NCBI GenBank assembly: GCA_963799815.1
Contig: CAWCYG010000007.1
Span: 62,001-126,000 of the forward strand
Source of the DNA: JBDTSW01 sp963799815
GTDB lineage: Bacteria > Actinomycetota > Thermoleophilia > Solirubrobacterales > 70-9
Length of the DNA: 64,000 nt
Reading direction: 5' to 3'
The notes beneath the pieces were generated by a model, which did no database searches, had not been told where the DNA came from, and saw nothing but the letters and a program-made list of their open reading frames with translations. The position numbers were made by a program, and so were the translations under genes. Shown here in pieces: positions 49,248-57,116 of the stretch. How positions within the stretch are numbered: position 1 is the first letter of the stretch; each line of letters opens with the position of its first letter.

Positions 49248-50135
49248 ATGGAAGCCAAGGTCGCCTTCATCGGGCTCGGTGTGATGGGCAAGCCGATGGC
49301 CAAGCACGTGCTCGACGCCGGCCTTGAGCTCCGCGTGCACAACCGCAGCCCCGAGGCGGTGGAGGAGCTGGTCGCCGCCGGGGCGGATGGCTTCGACGGG
49401 CCCGAGCAGGTGGGCGACGCCGAGTTCGTGATCACGATGGTCCCGGACACCCCCGATGTCGAGCTGGTGGCCGAGCGGCTGATCCCTGCGCTGGCAAATG
49501 GCTCCATCTGGATCGACATGTCCACGATCAGCCCAACCGCGACGCGGGAGCTCGCGGTGGCGGTGGCCGAACGAGGAGCGGAGATGGTCGACGCTCCCGT
49601 CTCCGGCGGCGAGAAGGGGGCTCGTGAGGCGACGCTCTCGATCATGGCTGGAGGCTCCGCGGAGGCGTTCGAGCGCTGCGGGCCGCTCTTCGACGTCCTC
49701 GGGGGCAGCGCCGTTCATGTCGGGGAGGTCGGGGCCGGGCAGGTCGTGAAGGCCTGCAACCAGATCATGGTCGGCTGCCAGATGGAGGCGATGGCGGAGG
49801 CTCTCGTGCTGGGAGCGAAGGCTGGGGTGGACCCGGCCAAGATCGTCGAGGTCCTGAACTCCGGCCTCGCGCGCTGCGGCCCGCTTGAGGTGCGCGGCCC
49901 GCACGTGCTCGAGGGCGACTTCGAGCCAGGGTTTCGTGCCCGGCTTCACCGCAAGGACCTTGCGATTGCCCTCGAGACGGGCCAGGAGATGGACGTGCCG
50001 CTGCCCGCCACCGCGCTCGTCCGCGAGCTTTACAGCGCCATGGTGGCGACCGGCAGGGGAGACCTCGATCACTCAGGGCTGGCGGACCTGCTCGGCGAGC
50101 AGGCGGGCGTCCGGATCGACGGCGCGAGCGACTGA
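49248..50135 (+). CDS. 2-hydroxy-3-oxopropionate (tartronate semialdehyde) reductase-like
   Basis: A 295-residue beta-hydroxyacid dehydrogenase. The NAD(P) motif is VAFIGLGVMGKPMAKHVLDAGLEL, the substrate motif DAPVSGGEKGAREATLSIMAGG, the catalytic Lys lies in VVKACNQIMVGCQMEAMAEAL (first K), and FEPGFRARLHRKDLAIALE is the C-terminal block. Together these fit GarR/GlxR, which reduces tartronate semialdehyde to D-glycerate. Related 3-hydroxyisobutyrate dehydrogenases cannot be fully excluded, but the hyi neighbour supports the call. Confidence 0.86.
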   Translation: MEAKVAFIGLGVMGKPMAKHVLDAGLELRVHNRSPEAVEELVAAGADGFDGPEQVGDAEFVITMVPDTPDVELVAERLIPALANGSIWIDMSTISPTATRELAVAVAERGAEMVDAPVSGGEKGAREATLSIMAGGSAEAFERCGPLFDVLGGSAVHVGEVGAGQVVKACNQIMVGCQMEAMAEALVLGAKAGVDPAKIVEVLNSGLARCGPLEVRGPHVLEGDFEPGFRARLHRKDLAIALETGQEMDVPLPATALVRELYSAMVATGRGDLDHSGLADLLGEQAGVRIDGASD

Positions 50136-50146
50136 AGCCAGCAGCG

Positions 50147-50662
50147 GTGAGCTTCGTCGAGAGCACCCCGGTGAGCCCCGAGGGTGACGCAATGGCCAAG
50201 GAGTTGCGGATGGTCCACGAGATGATCCGCCGAGAGCTCGTGACCGTGCGCGAGCTGGCCGCGAGCGTCGCGAACGGCGCCTCTGGCGAGGAGGTGCAGG
50301 CTCGAGTAGCGGAGATGGCGGTCGCCAGCCCGATCTGGACGCTGCGGGTGAGCTGCCTGCGTTACTGCCGGTTCGTCCACTCTCATCACGGGTTGGAGGA
50401 CTCGGAGTTCTTCCCGAGCCTGGAAAGGGTCAACCCCGACCTGACGCCCTCCATCGAGCGGCTCAGGAGCGAGCACCGAACGGTGGCGCGACTGCTCGAT
50501 GCCATCGAGCATCAGACGGGGGAGCTGAATCGAGAGCCGGGCGCTCGGAAGGCGCTGGTGGCGACGCTCGACGAGCTGGCCGAGCACCTGCTCGCGCACC
50601 TGGACTGGGACGAGGACGCGATCGTCCCGACCCTCCGCCGCATGACCGACTGGTACAGCTGA
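50147..50662 (+). CDS. Hemerythrin-like domain protein
   Basis: A 171-residue four-helix protein. Spaced metal ligands of the hemerythrin HHE type are visible: MVHEMIRREL, RFVHSHHGLEDSEFFPSL, LRSEHRTVARLLDAI and HLLAHLDWDEDAIVPTL. Such domains bind a di-iron centre for oxygen or nitric oxide, or act in iron sensing. The GTG start at 50147 is the first; ATG 50192 begins closer to the core and is an alternative. The stop overlaps the next ATG by one base. Confidence 0.8.
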   Translation: MSFVESTPVSPEGDAMAKELRMVHEMIRRELVTVRELAASVANGASGEEVQARVAEMAVASPIWTLRVSCLRYCRFVHSHHGLEDSEFFPSLERVNPDLTPSIERLRSEHRTVARLLDAIEHQTGELNREPGARKALVATLDELAEHLLAHLDWDEDAIVPTLRRMTDWYS

Positions 50663-51582
50663 TGCCCGTCGGCGCAACAGGTGACCACCCGGTGCGCCCC
50701 GAGGATTGGTTCGAGGTCGTCGCAGTCGAGCCAGGGCTCCACATGGTCTCCGAGCCCGGCCACGTATTCAGCTGGCTCATCGCCGGGTCCGAGCGAACCG
50801 TCCTGCTGGATACCGGGCTCGGTATCGGTGACATCGCGGCAGCCGTCGCGCCGGTTGCCGGCGCCCCCATCGACGTGGTCAATTCCCATACCCACTTCGA
50901 CCACGTCGGCGGCAACGAGCTCTTCGAATCGGTCTTCATGCATGAGGCCGGCCCGGCGTGGCTCGAGCGCAACACGGCCCAGTGGGAGCTCGACGCATAT
51001 GGTCAGGTAGGAGCCGAGATGGCCGCTAGCTACGAGCGCCTGGTGGCAATCGACCGCGAAGGCTCGTTCCTGCTCGGCCCCGATCAGCGCGTGCGCGAGT
51101 GGCCGACGAACGCGATCGTCGATGCCGGCGGGTGGCGAATCGACGCGCCCGAACCGACGCGCCTACTGGCCGACGGCGACCGGATCGAGCTGGGGAGTCG
51201 AACCCTCAGGGTGATCCACACGCCCGGACATGCCGAGGATCACGTCTGTCTGCTCGACGAGGCCGCTGGCGTCCTCTTTGCTCAGGATCAGGCTTACTAC
51301 GGCCCGCAGCTGATCTATCTCGAGGGCTCGGACGTCGGCGACTTCGCGCGCTCGGCACGCCTGCTCGCCGATTCGCTGCGGGGTGGGCTGCGGGCCGTCT
51401 ACGTGGCCCACTGCTGGCGGCCCTCTGTGCCGCCGGGCTTCCTCGACGAGCTCGCGAACGCTGCCGAGACGGTCGCGGCCGGCGAGGCCGAGCTGCAGCC
51501 GGCGGCGGGGCTGTTCGGAGAGCCCGTCCTTGGTGCCGACTACGGGCATTTCTCGATCCTGGTCCCTCCGGAGGACGAGTGA
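50662..51582 (+). CDS. Metallo-beta-lactamase fold hydrolase
   Basis: A 306-residue MBL-fold enzyme. The first metal motif is NSHTHFDHVGGNE, the second HTPGHAEDHVCLLD, with Asp in LFAQDQAYYGP and the last His in VAHCWRPS. The overall form fits glyoxalase II-like or small-lactone hydrolases. It follows the hemerythrin-like gene directly (TGATG), so iron or thiol chemistry may link the two. The substrate is open. Confidence 0.85.
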   Translation: MPVGATGDHPVRPEDWFEVVAVEPGLHMVSEPGHVFSWLIAGSERTVLLDTGLGIGDIAAAVAPVAGAPIDVVNSHTHFDHVGGNELFESVFMHEAGPAWLERNTAQWELDAYGQVGAEMAASYERLVAIDREGSFLLGPDQRVREWPTNAIVDAGGWRIDAPEPTRLLADGDRIELGSRTLRVIHTPGHAEDHVCLLDEAAGVLFAQDQAYYGPQLIYLEGSDVGDFARSARLLADSLRGGLRAVYVAHCWRPSVPPGFLDELANAAETVAAGEAELQPAAGLFGEPVLGADYGHFSILVPPEDE

Positions 51583-51652
51583 TGCGCGGCGTCCCTCAAT
51601 GGCCGTTGATGGTGCCCTCGACCTCCGGGGTCCGCAAGGGTCTGGGCCGAAA

Positions 51653-51738
<86 letters not shown>

Positions 51739-51825
51739 TCGTGCGCCGAGGAGTCTAGCCCGGGGCCCGCCGCGACGATTCGGACCGATTGCCTTGCATC
51801 CGTCCGCGGGAGCGTCTACTCTGTA

Positions 51826-51839
51826 CGAACATGTGTTCC
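51826..51839 (+). promoter_or_regulatory. LexA (SOS) box of lexA
   Basis: CGAACATGTGTTCC matches the Gram-positive SOS consensus CGAACRNRYGTTYC at every position. It begins 3 bp after a TACTCT -10-like box (51817-51822), so LexA should repress its own gene. Confidence 0.9.
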
Positions 51840-51888
51840 CGTAGTCCGAGTGCGAGCGATCCGGCTCGCATCGGCACTGGAGGCTGAA

Positions 51889-52509
51889 GTGGACTTGAAG
51901 AACGACCTGACCAAGCGCCAGAAGGAGATCTTCGACTACATCCGTGGCTACGCCAACAAGCACGGCTACCCGCCTACGGTGCGTGAGATCGGCAAGGCGG
52001 TCGGGCTGACCTCCTCCTCCACCGTGCACGCGCATCTCGCGAACCTGGAGAAGATCGGGCTCCTGCGGCGTGATCCGACCAAACCGCGCGCCATGGAGGT
52101 CCTCATCGACAGGGCGAAGAAGGCGATTCGGGGCAACGGCCTGCCGGTCGTGGGACAGGTGGCGGCTGGACAGCCCATCCTCGCGGACGAGAACATCGAG
52201 GAGTACGTGGAAGTGCCCGAGATGATCGGCGGGGAGGAGTCGGACTACGTCTTGCGCGTTCGGGGCGACTCGATGCGCGACGCCGGCATCCTCGAGGGCG
52301 ACTACGTCGTCGTCAAGGCCTCCGAGGACGCAACCAACGGGGAGATCGTGGTGGCGCTGCTCGAGGATGAGGCCACCGTCAAGCGGTTCTTCCGCGAGAA
52401 GGATCGCGTGCGCCTGCAGCCTGAGAACAAGGCGTATAAGCCGATCCGCACCAAGGACGCACAGCTGCTCGGTCGCGTGGTCGGAGTCTTCCGGAAGGTG
52501 GCCGCCTGA
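51889..52509 (+). CDS. lexA: SOS repressor LexA
   Basis: A 206-residue repressor. The winged helix DNA-binding domain spans about 1-68 (LTKRQKEIFDYIRGYANKHGYPPTVREIG). The C-terminal protease domain has the cleavage site Ala93-Gly94, the catalytic Ser128 in GDSMRDAG and Lys165 in EATVKRFF. RecA on single-stranded DNA triggers self-cleavage and release of SOS genes. GTG 51889 is preceded by GGAGG at 5 bp; the frame is open further upstream but across the tRNA gene. An SOS box lies in the promoter. Confidence 0.96.
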   Translation: MDLKNDLTKRQKEIFDYIRGYANKHGYPPTVREIGKAVGLTSSSTVHAHLANLEKIGLLRRDPTKPRAMEVLIDRAKKAIRGNGLPVVGQVAAGQPILADENIEEYVEVPEMIGGEESDYVLRVRGDSMRDAGILEGDYVVVKASEDATNGEIVVALLEDEATVKRFFREKDRVRLQPENKAYKPIRTKDAQLLGRVVGVFRKVAA

Positions 52510-52727
52510 TGAGCGCGGTTGCGGTTCCACAGCGCGGACGGTTCGCGATCGAGCGACCGCAGCGGGGCGGCCGGCCACGCCGCTTCGACGACGGGGTGAC
52601 GCTCGAGGATCACATCCTCGGCGCCTGGGAGGCCCTGGTCGCCGAAGGGCGTACCGGCTGTCCCGTCTGCGGCGGCTCGATGGCGGCCGACGCGGGCTGT
52701 TCGGACTGCGGCTCGCACCTGTCCTAG
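52509..52727 (+). CDS. Small zinc-ribbon protein behind lexA
   Basis: A 72-residue protein with a basic N-terminal half (RGGRPRRFDDGVTLEDHILGAWEALVAEG) and a C-terminal zinc ribbon CPVCGG ... CSDCGS. Its ATG overlaps the lexA stop by one base, so it is expressed with lexA under SOS control. Function unknown; small zinc ribbons near lexA are seen in related genomes, which is recollection and not shown here. Confidence 0.65.
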   Translation: MSAVAVPQRGRFAIERPQRGGRPRRFDDGVTLEDHILGAWEALVAEGRTGCPVCGGSMAADAGCSDCGSHLS

Positions 52728-52750
52728 CCGGCGAATTGCCCATTTCACGG

Positions 52751-52760
52751 TTCCGCGGAA
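52751..52760. promoter_or_regulatory. TTCCGCGGAA palindrome upstream of rnpB
   Basis: A perfect 10-bp palindrome 25 bp before the rnpB -10 box (TAGAAT, 52785-52790). It may be a regulator site or chance in GC-rich DNA. Confidence 0.25.
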
Positions 52761-52797
52761 ACGCGCCAGGGGGTCCGCGCACCGTAGAATCCACCCC

Positions 52798-53160
<363 letters not shown>

Positions 53161-53162
53161 AC

Positions 53163-53195
53163 GAGAGAGCCCCGCAAGGGGCTCTCTTCATTTAC
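53163..53195 (+). terminator. Rho-independent terminator of rnpB
   Basis: AGAGAGCCCC pairs with GGGGCTCTCT around a GCAA tetraloop (53164-53187), followed by TCATTT. It is the clearest intrinsic terminator in the window. Confidence 0.88.
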
Positions 53196-53202
53196 GGCTT
53201 CT

Positions 53203-54819
53203 ATGATCCGGACTCTGTCCGGGGCGGTCTCAAATTCGGGGTGCAAGCCGCGCCTGCTCGCCTTGCTCCAAGCCCTGATGACCGGGGCCGCCGCGGTTGC
53301 GATCGCCTCCTGCGGCGGGGCCGATGCCAAGACCGCGCGGGATGAACCGGTCGAGGTGGCGCAGGGATCAACGCCAGCGATCGTCGATACCGAGGTGCCT
53401 CGCAAGCCCTCCCGCAAGGTGGCAAGCGGGGAGGCTCCCAACGTGGTGGTGATCGAAACCGACGACCAGGCACTGAACAGCTTCCGTCGCTCGATCATGC
53501 CGCGGACCTTTCGCTTGCTGGTCGACGAGGGGACCCGCTTTACGCAAAGCCTCGCGGCGCCGCCCCTTTGCTGCCCGTCGCGGGCAGGTTTCCTCACCGG
53601 CCAGTACCCGCACAACCACGGCGTCTTCACCAACGACGATGGCTACGCGGCGCTGCGCGAGCCCGAGAGCACACTCCCGTCGTGGCTCCGGGCGGCCGGC
53701 TACCGCACGGGCCTCACCGGCAAGTACCTGAACGGAACCGACGCGGCAATCGGGACAGGCCCGGGTCCGGGCTGGGATCGCTGGTTCGCGCTCGCGTCCA
53801 ACCCGGGAATGCGAGATCCACTCGTCTCCGACGGCGGCCACCGCGAACGCGCGAAGGGCTACATCACCACCGCGATCACCCGGGAAGCCCGAGAGTTCAT
53901 CGAGGGCGCTTCCGGAGCTCATGACCCGTTCTTCCTCTGGGTACCGCACTGGGCACCGCACGCGGCCCGCCCCATCAACAGCGCCTGCACGGGTGGCGGG
54001 CTCGCCCAGCCCAGCCTCAGCGCATACCGTGGGTACGACGGCCCGGGCTTCTCCCGCGTAAAGACTCCGAGCTTCAACGAGGGCGACATCTCGGACAAGC
54101 CGTCGGTCGCGCGGCACCCACGCTTCGACCGCGCGCAGAAGGACGAGCTGCGCCGGCGCTGGCACTGCGCGGCCGCCGCCGTCGCTCAGGTGGACGAGAG
54201 CGTTGCGGCGATCATGCGCGAGCTCCGGGATGCCGGAGAGCTTCAGAAAACCGTCGTAGTCTTCACCTCCGACAACGGGTTTTTCTTCGGGGAGCACCGG
54301 CTCGCGCATGGCAAGGCTCGCCCTTATGAGGAGGCCTTCGAGGTGCCGCTCGTGATGCGGATTCCAACCGGTGTCCTCGGCGCCCCACCCCCGAGGCGAA
54401 TTGACAAGCAGGTGGCTCAGATCGACCTGCCGGCGACGTTCTTGGAGCTGGGCGGCGCCGAGCCGTGTCTCGGCTCGGAGGCATGCCGGCGGATGGACGG
54501 GCGCTCGCTCGTACCGCTGCTCCGCGGCGACGCGAGCACCTGGCCAGCCGAGCGCGCCACTCTGCTCGAGGTGGGGGAGGCTTGCAAGCGCAGGGTCGGC
54601 ATCCGCATCGTGGGCTGGTCCTACTCCGACCGCTTGAGTCCGTGTCACGGGAAGCCCGAGCTCTACAACCACGCCCGCGACCCGTACGAGCTGAAGAGCG
54701 TGGCGGAACGCCATCCGAGCCGGGCCCAGGACCTCCGCGAGCGGCTGCTTGTCCTGCGCGAATGCTCCGGCGTGGAGGGTCGCGACCCGCCTCGTTCGGA
54801 CACCCCATTCTGCGAGTGA
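53203..54819 (+). CDS. Secreted sulfatase lipoprotein (arylsulfatase/GlcNAc-6-sulfatase type)
   Basis: A 538-residue sulfatase. The signal peptide ends with IASC (Cys37), a lipobox, so it should be anchored outside the cell. The formylglycine motif is CCPSRAGFLTGQ (CxPxR, Cys123), preceded by the metal pair VVVIETDDQ; later FTSDNGFFFGEHRLAHGK and VPLVMRIPTG are typical. An anaerobic or FGE-type activating enzyme must convert the Cys and is not in the window. The substrate is probably a sulfated glycan or ester. ATG 53203 lies just past the rnpB terminator; no strong promoter is apparent. Confidence 0.88.
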   Translation: MIRTLSGAVSNSGCKPRLLALLQALMTGAAAVAIASCGGADAKTARDEPVEVAQGSTPAIVDTEVPRKPSRKVASGEAPNVVVIETDDQALNSFRRSIMPRTFRLLVDEGTRFTQSLAAPPLCCPSRAGFLTGQYPHNHGVFTNDDGYAALREPESTLPSWLRAAGYRTGLTGKYLNGTDAAIGTGPGPGWDRWFALASNPGMRDPLVSDGGHRERAKGYITTAITREAREFIEGASGAHDPFFLWVPHWAPHAARPINSACTGGGLAQPSLSAYRGYDGPGFSRVKTPSFNEGDISDKPSVARHPRFDRAQKDELRRRWHCAAAAVAQVDESVAAIMRELRDAGELQKTVVVFTSDNGFFFGEHRLAHGKARPYEEAFEVPLVMRIPTGVLGAPPPRRIDKQVAQIDLPATFLELGGAEPCLGSEACRRMDGRSLVPLLRGDASTWPAERATLLEVGEACKRRVGIRIVGWSYSDRLSPCHGKPELYNHARDPYELKSVAERHPSRAQDLRERLLVLRECSGVEGRDPPRSDTPFCE

Positions 54820-54846
54820 GCCCCGGGCTGCCTGGCTGTTCGACCC

Positions 54847-55260
54847 CTACTGGAACAGCCCGAGGACGAGGCCGATCAAGACGAAAGTGGCTAGTTGGTA
54901 GCCGCCTTCGATCGCGAACACGCCGAGCTTCGATCGGGCGTTGCTGAAGACGGCCTGAGTCGCCTGCACGGCGCCGGCGAGTCCAGCCCAGACGAAGGCG
55001 GCGAGGGCGATGCAGTCGCCGACTGAGTCGGCGCCGACCATGTCGACGAGGCGAGCGAGGGTGTAGGCGATGACTATTGCGAGGGCGAACGCCAGGATGT
55101 ATGGCATCGCGCTGTCGCCGCCCTCGACGTCGGCCTCTGTGTACCCACGGGCCGCCATCCACTGATTCGAGAACAGAACGCCGTACCAGAGCATGCCGAG
55201 CGGTTGCGCCGCCACGGCGCCGATCAGCACAGCGAGGTAGTTGACATCGGCTTCGAACAT
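54847..55260 (-). CDS. DUF1761 membrane protein
   Basis: A 137-residue protein with four hydrophobic helices (about 8-25, 50-70, 80-100 and 115-135). VNYLAVLIGAVAAQPLGMLWYGVLFSNQWM is the DUF1761 signature, and QLATFVLIGLVLGLF closes it. The family's function is unknown. The ATG at 55260 was chosen by homology. It is convergent with the sulfatase and divergent from the riboswitch-controlled gene. Confidence 0.8.
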   Translation of the reverse strand: MFEADVNYLAVLIGAVAAQPLGMLWYGVLFSNQWMAARGYTEADVEGGDSAMPYILAFALAIVIAYTLARLVDMVGADSVGDCIALAAFVWAGLAGAVQATQAVFSNARSKLGVFAIEGGYQLATFVLIGLVLGLFQ

Positions 55261-55464
55261 GGCTCCCCTGGGTCGAATTCGGCGCCGAAGGTATTGATGA
55301 GGGCGGACGGCCCTGCCAGGCCTCGGTGCAAGAAACGGGCCCGGCCCGTTAGTCGTTCGGCACGCCTCGTTGCAGGGCAAAGGGAGGAGGCGCCGAACAC
55401 CGATAAGTGGGATGAGCGTTCGCTCACGGAAAGCAAACTCCCGCATGACCTTCTGCTACGTTGC

Positions 55465-55600
55465 CGCCACCTTCCGGCTGAATTCCCGCCACATACCGCG
55501 GGGATCGGGGGACCCATCAGTTGGGGCGAATCTGCGGCTCTTGCCGCGTAGCGCCGTACCTCTTTCGGCGCGAGCCCGTCAGCTAACCCCGAAAGCGTCA
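55465..55600 (+). ncRNA. c-di-AMP riboswitch (ydaO/yuaA)
   Basis: Two conserved cores of the ydaO class are clear: CCGCGGGGATCGGGGGACCC with TTGGGGCGAATC (about 55497-55532), and CGAGCCCGTCAGCTAACCCC (about 55570-55589). It lies directly before a gene for a cell-wall protein, the usual target class of this riboswitch in actinobacteria. In known examples bound c-di-AMP switches the gene off. The outer helix boundaries are approximate. Confidence 0.9.
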
Positions 55601-55612
55601 CGAAAGAGGAGC

Positions 55613-56338
55613 ATGGACGAGGGTCGCCAACGCCTTCGAACGGGAACCGAATACCGCCGCGAGGAACGCAGTCTCGCCGCCCGCCCCGATCGCATCGCCC
55701 TGTGGGCGGTCATCCTCGCCGTGGTCGCGATGCTGGCCGGCGCCGCTAGCGCCGATGCCGGCTCCGGCGGAGTCGGCTCCGGCGGCGGCGCTGCCGGCAC
55801 CGGGGGCGGTGGTGGTCAAGGTGGCGGTGGCTGCGGGAAGGGGATGTTCGGCACGCGCTCGCTGGAGAAGGGCGATTGCGGCTCGGACGTCGAGACGCTC
55901 AATTGGCTGCTCAAGGCGCGCGAGTACAAGGTGCCGCTGCGGCGGAACTTCAAGAACCCAACTCACAACTCCGTGCAGGCCTACCAGCGCAAGCGGGGCT
56001 TCCACCAGACGGGCGTGGTCAACAGCCGTACCCGCAAGGCGATCACGGGCAGCATGAAGACGCAACGGGCCAGCTGGTACGGGCCCGGATTCTTCGGCAA
56101 CCGCACCGCCTGCGGCCAGAAGCTGCGAAAGAAGACGAAGGGTGTGGCCCACCGAAACCTGCCGTGCGGGACGAAGGTCGTGATCGGCTACCACGGGCGC
56201 TACGTGCGCACGCGGGTGATCGACCGCGGCCCCTATGTGAAGCGCCACTACGAGCGCGACTGGGACCTCACCCGCGCCACGGCTCGCAGCCTCCACTTCG
56301 CGAGCACCGACAAGGTGCGCACGGCCGTCGTCAGGTAG
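55613..56338 (+). CDS. RlpA-like cell-wall protein with peptidoglycan-binding domain
   Basis: A 241-residue secreted protein. A membrane/signal helix (about 30-48) is followed by a Gly-rich segment (GGVGSGGGAAGTGGGG), a peptidoglycan-binding domain (about 85-150: DVETLNWLLKAREYKVP, SVQAYQRKRGFHQTGVV) and a double-psi beta-barrel (about 150-240: ASWYGPGFFGNRTACGQ, VIDRGPYV). The end DLTRATARSLHF is typical of RlpA/3D lytic enzymes. ATG 55613 has AGAGGAG upstream. A c-di-AMP riboswitch controls it, as for resuscitation factors and other cell-wall hydrolases. Confidence 0.88.
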   Translation: MDEGRQRLRTGTEYRREERSLAARPDRIALWAVILAVVAMLAGAASADAGSGGVGSGGGAAGTGGGGGQGGGGCGKGMFGTRSLEKGDCGSDVETLNWLLKAREYKVPLRRNFKNPTHNSVQAYQRKRGFHQTGVVNSRTRKAITGSMKTQRASWYGPGFFGNRTACGQKLRKKTKGVAHRNLPCGTKVVIGYHGRYVRTRVIDRGPYVKRHYERDWDLTRATARSLHFASTDKVRTAVVR

Positions 56339-56356
56339 CGGCTCGGCGCGGAGCGA

Positions 56357-56923
56357 CTAGGCGGCGGAGGGCAGGATCGAAGGGTCGATCTGGTCCTGAG
56401 GGAGGGCGGCCGCGTTGGCGATCAGCGTCTGGAACTCCGCAAGGGCGACGTGGGCGACGGCCTCGAGGATCTCCTCGTCGGTCCACCCCGCCTCGCGCGC
56501 CTCCTCGCCCAGGTGGGCGCTCGGACGGCTATCCGAATCATGGAGGACCTCGAGGAACGCGAGCAGCGCCGCCTGCTTCCGGTCCGCTGAGGCAAACGAG
56601 CGGGCGCGTGAGACCTCGTCGAGGCCGAGTCCCGCCGCGCGACCCGTGCGCGCGTGCTGCGCGATCGAGTAGGTGTCGCCGCGCCGCTCGGCGACGGCGA
56701 GCGCGATCCGCTCGCGGGTGGCGCGAGGGAGGACCCCGTCGCGAAGCTCATGGCGCATCCGCGCGAACGCGCGGAGCGCCTTCGGCGAACCGGCCAGGAC
56801 CCCCAGGAACTTTGAGATCTCGGCGCCGGCGGTCTGGACGCCCTTGAGGATCTTCTGGCTGCCCTCAGGGGCGGTGAGCTCATCGTGGATATCGAACCGG
56901 CTGTAGTCGCTCTTGATGGTCAT
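56357..56923 (-). CDS. CMD/AhpD-fold protein without the CxxC cysteines
   Basis: A 188-residue helical protein of the carboxymuconolactone decarboxylase/AhpD superfamily. The core ERIALAVAERRGDTYSIAQHARTGRAAGL aligns with the family's redox helix GCxYCxxAH, but both Cys are replaced (Asp83 and Ser86) while His90 remains. So thiol peroxidase activity is unlikely. SASADRKQAALLAF and TDEEILEAVAHVALAEFQTLIANA complete the fold. The gene has an AT-rich promoter region with an inverted repeat (56958-56972). Confidence 0.8.
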   Translation of the reverse strand: MTIKSDYSRFDIHDELTAPEGSQKILKGVQTAGAEISKFLGVLAGSPKALRAFARMRHELRDGVLPRATRERIALAVAERRGDTYSIAQHARTGRAAGLGLDEVSRARSFASADRKQAALLAFLEVLHDSDSRPSAHLGEEAREAGWTDEEILEAVAHVALAEFQTLIANAAALPQDQIDPSILPSAA

Positions 56924-56957
56924 GAAAGTTCGCCTTTACTTTACTTTTAGCTTGTTC

Positions 56958-56972
56958 CTTACGTGTTGTAAG
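56958..56972. promoter_or_regulatory. CTTAC-N5-GTAAG operator candidate
   Basis: An inverted repeat in the AT-rich leader of the CMD-fold gene, overlapping a TATAAC -10-like box on the minus strand. The form resembles sites of HxlR-type redox regulators; the regulator is not in the window. Confidence 0.5.
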
Positions 56973-57116
56973 TTATACCGAAATCGACGCTGCTTTGTAG
57001 TCACATACGTGCGAGCGGGCCCGGCGGTTGGGTGATCTTCGCGGCGCTCATGCCAGCGGCGCAAGACGCCGATAGAGTGAGCCGCCCGACCGACGCCCAG
57101 AGCCCAGGGAGATGTG

